A stretch of 13,989 bases of DNA from CAZQRW01 sp964596115 (GTDB lineage: Bacteria > Hydrothermota > UBA3072 > B12-G15): positions 1-13,989 of the forward strand of contig CAZQRW010000048.1 in NCBI GenBank assembly GCA_964596115.1. Reading direction: 5' to 3'. The position numbers were made by a program, and so were the translations under genes. The notes under the pieces are model-generated. The model was not told the DNA's origin and made no database searches. It worked only from the letters and a program-made list of their open reading frames with translations. Below are positions 1 through 10,100 of the stretch, piece after piece; positions within the stretch are counted from its first letter, which is position 1, and every line of letters starts with the position of its first letter.

Positions 1-44
1 ACATTGACATGGGGCTTCTTCCTCTCAAACTTCGCCTTCGCCAT
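1..44 (-). CDS. tuf: Elongation factor Tu, N-terminal start only (runs off the left edge)
   Basis: This is the 5' end of an EF-Tu gene, the GTPase that brings aminoacyl-tRNA to the ribosomal A site in the cytoplasm. Only 14 complete codons and part of a 15th are present. They read MAKAKFERKKPHVNV, the typical bacterial EF-Tu N-terminus that leads into the GHVDHGKT P-loop just outside the window. The ATG at 44 is preceded by a perfect AGGAGG (50-55) with a 5-base spacer, so the start is secure. It is the last visible gene of the cluster, 82 bases after fusA, and unlike the other genes it has its own likely promoter in that gap. A second tuf ends at 13937 at the other end of the window. The fragments cover opposite ends of the protein, so identity of the two copies cannot be compared here. 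Confidence 0.95.
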   Translation of the reverse strand, partial: MAKAKFERKKPHVN

Positions 45-70
45 TAATACCTCCTATGTTTATGTTCAGA

Positions 71-98
71 ATAATAGTTAAAAAATACTGCTTGTCAA
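71..98 (-). promoter_or_regulatory. Sigma70-type promoter for the downstream tuf gene
   Basis: The fusA-tuf gap (45-126) is the only sizeable non-coding stretch inside the cluster. Read on the minus strand it holds a perfect -35 box TTGACA (98-93), a 16-base spacer and a -10 box TATTAT (76-71, five of six matches to TATAAT). Transcription would be expected to begin near position 64, about 20 bases before the tuf ATG and just ahead of its AGGAGG. I see no GC-rich hairpin followed by a T-run in the gap, so read-through from fusA should also reach tuf. The boxes are seen directly; promoter activity and the start site are inferred. Confidence 0.75.
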
Positions 99-126
99 CC
101 CTAATAGGTGAATTTACCGACATTTT

Positions 127-2199
127 TTAATACCCTCTTACCTTTTTAATTGTTTTTTCGTATATTTTCTCTGGGAGTCTTTCATAGTGATCAAACTGCA
201 TTGTATATATTCCTCTACCCTTTGTAATGGATCTAAGGGTTGTTGAATAGCCAAACAGTTCAGAAAGAGGTGTCAATACATTGATAATTTCAAAATCCGG
301 CCTATGTTCAAAACCAAGTATGCGAGATCTTTTACTATTTAAATCCTGAACAACATCTCCTATATATTCCTTAGGCAATAAAATTTCAAGTTTCACTATT
401 GGTTCCAGCAACAATGGATCTGCTTTTCTATAAGCATCCTTAAATGCAATAGAGGCAGCAATTCTATATGCGACTTCAGACGAATCTACCTCATGATAAG
501 AACCACCAATTAAATATACACTAACATTTACCACAGGAAATCCTGTAAGGATTCCGCTCTCCAACGACTCCTCTACTCCCTCTTTAATTGGTTTAATAAA
601 TTCTTTTGGGATAATATTCCCTTTGAGGTCAACAATAAATTTATAATTTTCTGTTGGTTCAATTTTTAATATTACATGGCCATACTGGCCTTTTCCCCCA
701 GATTGCTTTATATATTTCCCCTCTCCAACTGCTCCTTTTGTAATGGTCTCTCTATAAGCGACCCTTGGTTTACCAACTCTCGCCCTAACTCCAAATTCCC
801 TCTTTATTCTCTCAACTATCACCTCAAGGTGTAATTCTCCCATTCCAGAAATTAAGGTTTGCCCCGTTTCTCTATCCCTTCTAACCTTAAATGTGGGATC
901 CTCTTCACTGAGTGCTTTGAGCGCCATATCAAGTTTATCTTGATCTGAAATTGTTTTAGGCTCAATTGAAACGAAAATAACAGGTTGAGGGATGAAGGGA
1001 GGCTCAAGAAGAATCGGCGATTTCATACTTGAAAATGTATAGCCTGTTCTGGCATTTTTAAAACCAATAATTCCCACAATTTCACCTACACTTGCAGAAT
1101 CCACTTCAAGTCTTTTATTGGCATGCATAAGAAAAATTTTAGAAACCCTCTCCCTCTTATTCTCATTTACATTTAAAAGGGTTTCTCCCCTACTTATTCT
1201 TCCTGAATATATCCTCATAAGAGAAAGTTTACCATGTTGGTCGTTTAGTGTTTTAAATACCAATCCACTAAATGGTTCATTCTCATCAGGTTTTCTCAAT
1301 TCTTCTTTTTTCGAATCAGGATTAACACCTTTAATTGGCGGAACATCCAGGGGTGAAGGAAGAAAGCGAACCACACCATCAAGAACCTTTTGAACACCTT
1401 TATTCTTTAAGGCAGATCCACAGAAAACAGGTGAAACTACTCCACTTATTGTAGCCTCTCGTATTGCACTATATAGCAGTTCTTTTTCGATTTCCTCACC
1501 ATTAAGATAAAGCTCCATTATCCTTTCATCGTAAAGACTTATAGTGTCAATCACATCTTCTCTTATCTTATAGAACTTGTCCCTATATTCTTCAGGTATG
1601 GGGATCTCTTTGTAAGTTGCACCAAGGGTTTCATTTTCCCAAATATAACCCTTCTGTTCAATGATATCTACAGCACCTTGAAAACTACTCTCGCATCCTA
1701 TTGGAAAATTAATGATAAGAGGATTAGCAGTTAACTTTTCTTTCATCATCTCTATGGTTCTAAAAAAGTTAGAACCCATCCTATCCAATTTGTTTATAAA
1801 CGTAACCCTTGGAATATTATATCTGTTAGCCTGCTTCCATACGGTTTCAGACTGAGACTCTACTCCCTCAACACCACTAAATATAACTATGCCGCCATCT
1901 AAAACTCTAAGAGACCTCTCAACTTCAACAGTAAAGTCAACATGACCCGGTGTGTCAATAATGTTAATCCTGTATCCTTTCCAATAGCAAGTCGTTGCTG
2001 CGGAAGTTATAGTTATACCCCTTTCCTTCTCTTGGTCCATATAATCCATTGTAGCAGACCCCTCATCAACCTCACCAATTCTATGAACCTTTCCGGTATA
2101 ATACAGAATCCTCTCGGTAAGGGTGGTTTTCCCAGCATCGATGTGAGCCATTATACCTATATTACGTATTTTCCTTATATCAAACTCCCTTATTACCAT
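127..2199 (-). CDS. fusA: Elongation factor G
   Basis: EF-G is the GTPase that drives tRNA-mRNA translocation on the ribosome and, with RRF, helps recycle ribosomes. The 690-residue protein is full length (E. coli 704). The G domain shows G1 AHIDAGKT (18-25), the switch I RGITI (60-64, Thr63), G3 DTPGH (82-86, catalytic His86), G4 NKLD (136-139) and G5 GSAL (261-264). Domain IV carries the usual KQSGGKGQYGHV segment and the GSYHEVDSSE motif, so this looks like canonical translocase EF-G rather than a tetracycline-resistance relative. The ATG at 2199 lies inside the end of rpsG, giving a 7-base overlap. No good Shine-Dalgarno sequence precedes it, so translation is probably coupled to termination on rpsG. 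The start fits family length because MVIREFDIRKIRNIGIMAH aligns with known N-termini and no better start follows. The stop is TAA. Confidence 0.97.
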   Translation of the reverse strand: MVIREFDIRKIRNIGIMAHIDAGKTTLTERILYYTGKVHRIGEVDEGSATMDYMDQEKERGITITSAATTCYWKGYRINIIDTPGHVDFTVEVERSLRVLDGGIVIFSGVEGVESQSETVWKQANRYNIPRVTFINKLDRMGSNFFRTIEMMKEKLTANPLIINFPIGCESSFQGAVDIIEQKGYIWENETLGATYKEIPIPEEYRDKFYKIREDVIDTISLYDERIMELYLNGEEIEKELLYSAIREATISGVVSPVFCGSALKNKGVQKVLDGVVRFLPSPLDVPPIKGVNPDSKKEELRKPDENEPFSGLVFKTLNDQHGKLSLMRIYSGRISRGETLLNVNENKRERVSKIFLMHANKRLEVDSASVGEIVGIIGFKNARTGYTFSSMKSPILLEPPFIPQPVIFVSIEPKTISDQDKLDMALKALSEEDPTFKVRRDRETGQTLISGMGELHLEVIVERIKREFGVRARVGKPRVAYRETITKGAVGEGKYIKQSGGKGQYGHVILKIEPTENYKFIVDLKGNIIPKEFIKPIKEGVEESLESGILTGFPVVNVSVYLIGGSYHEVDSSEVAYRIAASIAFKDAYRKADPLLLEPIVKLEILLPKEYIGDVVQDLNSKRSRILGFEHRPDFEIINVLTPLSELFGYSTTLRSITKGRGIYTMQFDHYERLPEKIYEKTIKKVRGY

Positions 2200-2663
2200 C
2201 TATAATGTGCAAATGCTTTGTTTGCTTCTGCCATCCTATGGGTATCTTCTCTCATCTTGAATGCAGCCCCTTCTTTTTTTGCAGCAGCCATAAGTTCACC
2301 AGCTAATCTATTTGACATTGTCTTTTCAGTTCTTGCCTTTGCTGCCTTAATTATCCACCTTATAGCGAGAGAGGTTCTTCTATCCTGTCTTACCTCCATG
2401 GGGACTTGATATGTAGCACCTCCAATTCTTCTAGGCCTGACTTCAAGGATAGGTTTCACATTGTTTATGGCCCTTTTGAAAACCTCAATCCCATCTTCCT
2501 TTGTTTTTTCGGTAATTATATCAATAGCAGAATAAAATATCCTTTCTGCAACGCTCCTTTCCCCATCAAGCATAAGTTTGTTAATGAACTTAGCTACAAG
2601 AATGCTATTGTACTTATAATCTGGTAGAATCTCTCTTTTTTTGGCCCTTCTTCTTCTCGCCAT
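2193..2663 (-). CDS. rpsG: 30S ribosomal protein S7
   Basis: S7 is the primary assembly protein of the 30S head; it binds the 3' domain of 16S rRNA and lines the E-site mRNA exit. The 156-residue product has the expected length and family motifs: a basic N-terminus (MARRRRAKKREILPD), the VRPRRIGGATYQVP signature near residues 75-88, and a C-terminal MAEANKAFAHYRW. The start has an excellent GGAGG seven bases upstream in the 8-base gap after rpsL. In E. coli a longer rpsL-rpsG spacer holds the S7 repressor-binding site. Here the 8-base gap cannot hold that structure, so S7 feedback would have to use a different site or be absent (inference). The TAA stop overlaps the beginning of fusA by 7 bases. 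Confidence 0.97.
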   Translation of the reverse strand: MARRRRAKKREILPDYKYNSILVAKFINKLMLDGERSVAERIFYSAIDIITEKTKEDGIEVFKRAINNVKPILEVRPRRIGGATYQVPMEVRQDRRTSLAIRWIIKAAKARTEKTMSNRLAGELMAAAKKEGAAFKMREDTHRMAEANKAFAHYRW

Positions 2664-2671
2664 TTAACCTC

Positions 2672-3046
2672 CTATTTCTTTGACTTCTTTGTTCCATATA
2701 GTGATCTACTTTTTTTTCTACCTTCAACACCACTTGAATCAAGAACACCCCTAATAATATGATACCTTACGCCTGGTAGATCCTTAACCCTACCCCCCCT
2801 TATTAAAACAACAGAGTGCTCTTGAAGATTATGCCCTTCACCAGGTATGTAGGATGTTACTTCATAACCATTTGATAACCTCACTCTGGCAACCTTTCGC
2901 AGTGCAGAATTTGGTTTTTTTGGTGTTGTAGTATAAACTCTCGTGCAAACACCCCTCTTCTGAGGTGAGCCCTGAAGGGCTGGGGATTTCGTTTTTCTCT
3001 TAACTTTTTTCCTACCGTACTTCACAAGTTGATTAATTGTTGGCAT
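2672..3046 (-). CDS. rpsL: 30S ribosomal protein S12
   Basis: S12 sits at the decoding centre of the small subunit and influences accuracy. The product is 124 residues, as in E. coli, and begins MPTINQLVKYGRKK. The accuracy loops are intact and of the drug-sensitive type: TPKKPNS with Lys43 and Lys44, and GRVKDLPG with Lys88 and Asp89 (Asp89 is the residue that is beta-methylthiolated in many bacteria). No substitution typical of streptomycin resistance is visible. The start ATG has AAGGAG five bases upstream, within the 12-base gap after the rpoC TAA. It directly follows rpoC with no promoter or terminator visible between them, so it appears to be transcribed with rpoBC rather than from a separate str promoter. 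Its stop is TAG. Confidence 0.97.
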   Translation of the reverse strand: MPTINQLVKYGRKKVKRKTKSPALQGSPQKRGVCTRVYTTTPKKPNSALRKVARVRLSNGYEVTSYIPGEGHNLQEHSVVLIRGGRVKDLPGVRYHIIRGVLDSSGVEGRKKSRSLYGTKKSKK

Positions 3047-3058
3047 ATTTTCTCCTTT

Positions 3059-6000
3059 TTAAACCCTTTTTGTTTTATCTTTTTTTTCTTCTTCCACTTC
3101 TCCTTTTTCTTCTTCCTCTTCTGAAATAAATTCCAGATATGCGTATTCCTTCAAACCAGTTCCAGCCGGGATTTTATTTCCTATAATTACATTTTCTTTA
3201 AGTCCTGTTAGATAATCTACTTTCCCTTGAATTGCAGCATCGGTAAGCACCCTTGTCGTTTCCTGAAAGGACGCTGCAGATATAAAAGAGTCAGTGGATA
3301 ATGATGCCTTTGTAATGCCCAGAAGAATTGGCTCAAAGGTAGCAGGTTTTTTACCTTCATTAATAATGGCTATATTTTCATCTGCCAACCTGTCTTTATT
3401 GACAATTTCCCCTTCAATAAACTTTGTATCGCCTGGATCATTAATTTTCACCTTTTTGAACATCTGTCTTACAATTATTCCAATATGTTTATCATCGATC
3501 TTTACATTTTGAAGTCTATACACCTCTTGAATCTCATTCAATAAGTACTGCTGGGCAGCAATTACACCTTTAACCCTGAGGATATCATGAGGATCCACTG
3601 TTCCATCGCAGAGTTTATCACCAGCTGAAACCCTCTGTCCTTCATGGACAGTAAGATATTTCCTATAAGGAACCTGATACTCTCTCGTTTCATTTTCACC
3701 TTGAATGTATATCATCCTGGTACCTCTCTTTATTGCTCCAAACTTTACTATCCCATCGATTTCAGAAATTACGGCTGCATCTGAAGGATGTTTTGCTTCA
3801 AATAACTCAGCAACCCTTGGCAATCCAGCAGTAATATCCTTTGTCTTAGCAATATCCCTTGGTAACTTCGCTAAAAGATCTCCAATATCTACTGTTTCTC
3901 CATCCTTCACAAACAAGTATGCACCACTAGGAATAGAGTATGTTCCGATCTTTTCACCCTTATTATTTATAATTTCAATGGCAGGATGAAATTTCCTCGT
4001 TTTTTCTTCAATAATCATAGGTTGTCTTTTACCACTTGTTTCTTCGACCATATCCTTAAGCGTAATATTTGGAATAATATCGATAAAATGGACCTTTCCT
4101 TTCTGTTCAGATATAATGATATTTGAGTATGGATCCCAAACAAAGAGGACATCACCTTCTTTTACTATATCCCCATCGTTAACAAAGAGCCTGGCAGCAT
4201 ATGGAACAGTATATTTCAATCTACCCTTTTGATGAGAAAGATATATAATGCCATTCCTGGAAAGAACCACCTTTCCTTTTTTTCTATCCTTATGAAAAAG
4301 TAACCCTTTAAAAACGATCTCTCCGTCAAATTGAGCCCTCTTTTCGCTCTGCTCAGCGATCTTCGCTGCAATTCCTCCTACATGAAAAGTTCTCAATGTA
4401 AGTTGTGTGCCTGGTTCACCTATAGATTGAGCTGCAATTATACCTACTGCTTCACCTAACTCAACCGTTCTTCCTGTTGCAAGATTCCTCCCATAACATT
4501 TTCTACAAACGCCTCTCTCTGCTTCACAAGTAAGAACACTTCTTACCTTGACCTTCTCGATACCTGCAGCCTCAATTTCATCTGCTATTTTTTCTGTTAT
4601 CTCATCACCAGCATTTATTATTACCTCACCTGTTATAGGATGATAAACATCGTCAGCTGTAAAACGGCCTATGATTCTTTCACTCAAAGGTTCTATTACC
4701 TTCCCCCCTTCAACAAGTGCAGTAACATCTATACCCATAACCGTTCCACAATCTTCCATAGTAATTACTACATCCTGAGCCACATCCACAAGCCTTCTGG
4801 TTAAATAGCCTGCTTCTGCAGTTTTCAAAGCAGTATCTGTCAGACCCTTTCGTGCGCCATGGCTGGAGATAAAATATTCGACGACGGTAAGACCTTCCTT
4901 CAAACTATGAAGAATGGGTGTTTCTATAATTGCCTGGGTTGTAAGTTTCTTCTGTGGTTTTGCCATTAATCCTCTCATTCCAGAAAGCTGTCTTACCTGA
5001 TCCATATTTCCCCTTGCACCAGAGTTTGACATTATAAAAATGGGATTAAAACCATCCTGATCTTTTTCGAGATTCAACCTCAATTTGTCTGTTACTTCAT
5101 CGGTAGTTTTTCCCCACAAATCTATTATTCTATTATATCTTTCCCTCTCCGTAATGGTTCCTTTGTTTGAATATTCTCTGTTCCACATATCCTGTTTTTT
5201 AATAGCTTCATCTATTAAACCTTTCCTTTCAGGAGGAATAATCATATCATCTATACCAATTGTCAAACCAGATATAGATGACCATTCAAAGCCCTTTTCC
5301 TTAATATTATCCAAAAGTTGAGTAGTTCTTTTAGAACCGTATGTTTTATAACACTGTAAGATAATATTCTGGAGATCCTTCTTTCCCACAGTTTTATTTA
5401 TCCATCGCAGACCGGGAGGAAGAACCTCATTAAATAGCACCCTCCCTGCGGTTGTATCATAGAACCTTTTTCCATAAAGGAATTTTACAGGAGTTTGTGC
5501 TTCCAAAATACCTTCTTGAATTGCAAGTTCAACCTCTTCAAAAGTGTCATAAAACCTGATTGGACCATCATATTTTCCTTTTTTACCAGCAGTAAGATAA
5601 TATATACCTACAACCATATCCTGCGTTGGAGTAGCTATTGGCAATCCACTGGCTGGAGACAAAATATTAAATGGTGCAAGCATCAGGAGATAACTTTCAA
5701 TCTGTGAGTGAAAGGAAAGTGGAATATGTACAGCCATCTGATCACCATCAAAGTCAGCATTGAATGGCGGACACACTAAAGGATGGATTTCTATGGCTTT
5801 CCCCTCTACAAGTTTAGGAATAAAAGCCTGTACAGACAATCTATGGAGTGTTGGAGCCCTGTTAAGAAGAACTGGATGATCCTTAACAACTTCCTCTAAC
5901 ATATCCCATACTTCTGGGCTCCCATCTTCTACCATTTGTCTCGCTCTTCTTACACCATCAGTAATACCATTTTCTTCAAGTTTTCGAATAACAAATGGTT

Positions 6001-7126
6001 TAAAAAGTTCAAGTGCCATAACTTTTGGCAACCCACATTGCCATAATTTCAAGTTAGGATCAACGGCAATAACTGAACGCCCAGAATAATCAACCCTTTT
6101 TCCAAGAAGATTTTGTCTGAATCTACCATTTTTTCCCTTTAAAGAATCTGAAAGAGATTTTAAAGGTCTATTACCTCTTCCCTTTATAGGTCTTGACATC
6201 CTTGAATTATCTAAAAGGGCATCCACAGATTCTTGAAGCATTCTCTTCTCATTCCTCAAGATAATTTCTGGGGCATTTATTTCTATAAGATTCTTTAATC
6301 TATTATTCCTCGTAATGACTCTCCTGTACAGGTCATTAACATCACTTGTTGCATACCTTCCACCATCAAGAGGAACGAGGGGCCTGAGGTCAGGAGGAAT
6401 CACTGGTAGGACCTTCAAAATCATCCATTCTGGTCTATTACCCGATGCCCTGAATGCCTCAACCACCTTCAACTTCTTTAGATCCTGTTTTTTTCTTTGA
6501 AGAGATTTTTCAGTCTTAATCATACCCTTGAGTGTCTTTGACATCTTATCCAGATCCATCTTCTTAAGGAGGTCATAAATACCTTCTGCACCCATTTTTG
6601 CAGTAAACTGTCCATGAAATTCTTTCTGCAACTCTACGTAATCATCCCAAGAGAGTATCTGACCCTCTTTTAAGGGTGTATCCCCGGTTTCTGTAACGAT
6701 GTAGGATTCATAGTAAAGGACACTCTGCAATTGTGGTTTAGTAAGACCAAGCAATAGACCTATTCTTGAGGGTATAACTTTGTAAAACCAGATGTGGGCA
6801 ACTGGAACTGCAAGTTCGATATGTCCCATTCTCTCTCTTCTGACCTTTGAAAGTGTAACCTCCACTCCACACTTTTCACAAACTATACCTTTATATTTTG
6901 GGCCTTTGTATCTTCCACAATTACACTCATAATCTTTTACAGGCCCAAATATTCTTTCACAAAACAATCCTCCTCTTTCGGGTTTTTGGGTCCTGTAGTT
7001 TATCGTTTCTTGTTTTGTTACCTCCCCATGGGACCAACTCAAAATCGTCTCGGGCGAGGCAATAGAGATTCTTATCATATCAAAATCATTTGAAATCTGA
7101 TCATTTTTTGGTCTTAGATATATCAT
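3059..7126 (-). CDS. rpoC: DNA-directed RNA polymerase subunit beta-prime
   Basis: This is the largest core RNA polymerase subunit, carrying the active-site magnesium. The 1355-residue protein contains zinc site 1 with Cys68, Cys70, Cys83 and Cys86; the catalytic NADFDGDQM at 456-464 (Asp458, Asp460, Asp462); the bridge helix around 757-793; and zinc site 2 with Cys793, Cys867, Cys874 and Cys877. The trigger loop begins at GEPGTQLTLRTFHVGG (903-918) and resumes near ITAGLPRVAELFEA (about 1098-1111). The roughly 180 residues between them align in position and character with E. coli SI3, a paired barrel-like insertion of Gram-negative polymerases. The tail (about 1335-1355) is a run of Glu and Lys. 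The ATG at 7126 overlaps the rpoB stop as ATGA, with AAGGTGG six bases upstream, so the two large subunits are translationally coupled, which suits their equal stoichiometry. Confidence 0.98.
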   Translation of the reverse strand: MIYLRPKNDQISNDFDMIRISIASPETILSWSHGEVTKQETINYRTQKPERGGLFCERIFGPVKDYECNCGRYKGPKYKGIVCEKCGVEVTLSKVRRERMGHIELAVPVAHIWFYKVIPSRIGLLLGLTKPQLQSVLYYESYIVTETGDTPLKEGQILSWDDYVELQKEFHGQFTAKMGAEGIYDLLKKMDLDKMSKTLKGMIKTEKSLQRKKQDLKKLKVVEAFRASGNRPEWMILKVLPVIPPDLRPLVPLDGGRYATSDVNDLYRRVITRNNRLKNLIEINAPEIILRNEKRMLQESVDALLDNSRMSRPIKGRGNRPLKSLSDSLKGKNGRFRQNLLGKRVDYSGRSVIAVDPNLKLWQCGLPKVMALELFKPFVIRKLEENGITDGVRRARQMVEDGSPEVWDMLEEVVKDHPVLLNRAPTLHRLSVQAFIPKLVEGKAIEIHPLVCPPFNADFDGDQMAVHIPLSFHSQIESYLLMLAPFNILSPASGLPIATPTQDMVVGIYYLTAGKKGKYDGPIRFYDTFEEVELAIQEGILEAQTPVKFLYGKRFYDTTAGRVLFNEVLPPGLRWINKTVGKKDLQNIILQCYKTYGSKRTTQLLDNIKEKGFEWSSISGLTIGIDDMIIPPERKGLIDEAIKKQDMWNREYSNKGTITERERYNRIIDLWGKTTDEVTDKLRLNLEKDQDGFNPIFIMSNSGARGNMDQVRQLSGMRGLMAKPQKKLTTQAIIETPILHSLKEGLTVVEYFISSHGARKGLTDTALKTAEAGYLTRRLVDVAQDVVITMEDCGTVMGIDVTALVEGGKVIEPLSERIIGRFTADDVYHPITGEVIINAGDEITEKIADEIEAAGIEKVKVRSVLTCEAERGVCRKCYGRNLATGRTVELGEAVGIIAAQSIGEPGTQLTLRTFHVGGIAAKIAEQSEKRAQFDGEIVFKGLLFHKDRKKGKVVLSRNGIIYLSHQKGRLKYTVPYAARLFVNDGDIVKEGDVLFVWDPYSNIIISEQKGKVHFIDIIPNITLKDMVEETSGKRQPMIIEEKTRKFHPAIEIINNKGEKIGTYSIPSGAYLFVKDGETVDIGDLLAKLPRDIAKTKDITAGLPRVAELFEAKHPSDAAVISEIDGIVKFGAIKRGTRMIYIQGENETREYQVPYRKYLTVHEGQRVSAGDKLCDGTVDPHDILRVKGVIAAQQYLLNEIQEVYRLQNVKIDDKHIGIIVRQMFKKVKINDPGDTKFIEGEIVNKDRLADENIAIINEGKKPATFEPILLGITKASLSTDSFISAASFQETTRVLTDAAIQGKVDYLTGLKENVIIGNKIPAGTGLKEYAYLEFISEEEEEKGEVEEEKKDKTKRV

Positions 7127-10100
7127 TTTTTACCACCTTTTTTTAATAATTCAACATTTAATCCCAGACCGTTCAATTCCTTTTTTAGAACATGAAATGA
7201 AGCAGGAAGTCCGGGTTCTGGTGGATTTTCCCCTTTTACTATAGCCTCATACATCTTATGTCTTCCCTGTATATCATCTGATTTCACTGTTAACATTTCT
7301 TGAAGGGTATGCGAAGCACCATATCCCTCAAGTGCCCATACCTCCATCTCACCAAATCTCTGTCCTCCAAATTGTGCCTTCCCTCCAAGGGGTTGTTGTG
7401 TGATTAAAGAATATGGTCCAGTCGCCCTCGCATGCACCTTATCATCAACCATATGTATCAATTTCATCATATACATATAACCTACGGTAGCCTTCCTCTT
7501 AAATGGCTCACCTGTCCTTCCATCAAATAATGTAACCTTTCCATCTATAGGAAGACCAGCTTTCTTCAAATAATCTCTAATCTCTTCAATTGTTGCACCG
7601 TCAAATACAGGGGTTGCAATTTTTATCCCAAGTTCCTTAGCGGCCCAACCCAGGTGTGCTTCGAGCACCTGACCAACATTCATTCTGGATGGCACACCAA
7701 GGGGGTTTAAAACAACATCTACTGGAAGACCATCTTCTGTGTAAGGCATATCCTCTTCGGGTACAATTCGTGCAACCACACCCTTGTTACCATGCCTGCC
7801 TGAAATTTTATCCCCAACAGAGATCTTTCTCCTCTGCCCGATAGATACTTTTATTTTCATTATTATTCCGGGAGGAAGTTCGTCACCCTTTTGAGCAATA
7901 CGAATCCTGTTTTCCATCTGTTTTTTTGTAAATGCAGTAATTTGATTTAGTTCTTTATAGAGTGAAACAAACTTTGGGAATTGCAAGGATAGATCATCCA
8001 CATTTGCCCAATTGTTAATGTATCTGAGATGCTTCTCGGTTAAAATAGTCCCCTTTCTTACTAGAATTTTCCCTTTCGAATTTAAAATTTGTGTCTTTAT
8101 CTTTTTACCAAGAAGCATACTTCTCACAAGTTCTTTCTTCCTCTTTCTTAAACTGTCCATACTGGCTTGATATTGTGCCTTTATTTTTTCAATCTTTTCT
8201 GTCTTGGGGGATCTCGAGAGTATATCTACACCCACTACTATACCCGAAGTCCCTGATGGGACTCTTAGTGAACTATCTTTAACATCAGATGCCTTCTCAC
8301 CAAAAATTGCACGCAGCAATTTCTCTTCTGGTGTAAGTTCTGTTTCACCTTTTGGAGAAACCTTACCTACGAGGATATCACCTGGTCTAACCTCAGCGCC
8401 TATTCTTATAATTCCTTCTCTATCAAGATCTTTGACACCTTCTTCACCCACATTCGGTATTTCATTGGTAATCTCCTCTGGTCCCAGCTTTGTTTCTCTT
8501 ACCTCGCAAACAAGCTCTTCAATATGAAGTGAAGTGAAAATATCACATTTCAAGAGCCTTTCACTAATAACAATTGCATCCTCGTAGTTCCATCCAAAAA
8601 ATGGTAGAAATACAATGCGTAAATTTTCCCCAAGGGCAAGCTCTCCATTTTCTGTTGCAGCACCATCAGCAATAACATCACCTTTGTTAACCCTATCACC
8701 CTCCTTTACTATGGGTCTCTGATTCATACAGGTATTCTGGGAGGTTCTCGTAAATTTTTTCATTCTGTAGATATCAAAGGGTTCAATTGTGATTTTTTCA
8801 TCAGGCTTTACCCAAATTTCTTCGGCATTTACTTTTGTTACCACACCCGAGCGTTTAGCTATAACGACACTACCCGAATCTTTGGCTACCCTTTCTTCTA
8901 TACCTGTACCGATAATAGGTGATTCAGGTTTTAATAAGGGGACTGCCTGTCTTTGCATATTTGAACCCATCAGTGCTCTGTTTGCATCATCATGTTCAAG
9001 GAATGGAATCAATGATGCAGATACACTAACTAGCTGCATCGGAGCGAGGTCTACAAAATCTACCTCTTCTTTTTTTACTATTGGGAATCCTCCCTTTCTT
9101 CTTGAAAGAACATTATCATCCAGTATAGTTCCATCCTTTGCAACCCTTATATTTGCCTGAGCAATTGTATACTTGTCCTCTTCAGCTGCATTAAGGTAAA
9201 CAATTTCATTTGTAACCTTTCCATTGACAACCCTTTTGTAGGGAGTCTCTATAAAACCATCTTTGTTCACCCTTGCATATGTAGCAAGGGAGGTCATTAA
9301 TCCAATATTCTCACCTTCTGGTGTCTCTATAGGACAAATTTTTCCATAGTGGGTATAATGAACATCTCTTACTTCAAATCCTGCCGTTTCCCTTGTAAGG
9401 CCCCCAATTCCCAATGCAGAAAGCCTCCTCTTATGTGTTAATTCAGCAAGAGGATTTGTCTGATCCATATACTGAGACAATTGGTTTGTTGCAAAGAAAG
9501 AATTTATTACAGAGCTTACCTGTCTCATATTAATTACCTCTTGAGGGGTTATATTTTCTTCTTCCCTCACCATCATTCTCTCTTTTACTGTATTGGCAAG
9601 CCTTGTAAGGGCTATTCTGAATTGATTTTCAAGCATCTCACCAACACCCCTAACCCTTCTATTGCCCAGGTGATCAATGTCATCAATCTCTCCCTCACCT
9701 TCTACTACTTTCAAAAGATATTTAACCGTTTGGATAAAATCTTCAGGGGTAAGGGAAAGTACATCTTGTGGAACATTTAATCCTAATTTCTCATTAATTT
9801 TCGCCCTTCCTACACTGGATAGATCAAATCTTTTTCTGTCAAAGTAAGATTGCTTAAAGTTTTCTCTCGCTGTCTCAAGGGATGGTGGATTAGTGCCTCT
9901 TAAGTAATAATAAATCCTTTTCATTGCTTCATCTTCATTATCTGATTTATCTTTCATTAAAGCGTTTATAATATACTGAGGAGTATCATCTTTTTTTGAA
10001 TTTACAACAACAACTTCTTTAACATTCCTCTCCTTTAACTCGGTAAGTAACTCAAAATTGAGACGGGTACCTGCTTGAAGAATCTCTTCGCCAGTCTTTG

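Noticed and set aside
99..126. Hairpin after fusA (GGT-AAATTC-ACC) as a terminator
   Set aside because: Only three pairs with no following T-run.
5238..5266. Possible internal promoter in rpoC: TTGACA (minus strand, 5266-5261) with GATTAT 17 bases downstream
   Set aside because: The -35 is perfect but the -10 matches only four of six positions and the stretch encodes conserved RpoC sequence; a chance match is likely.
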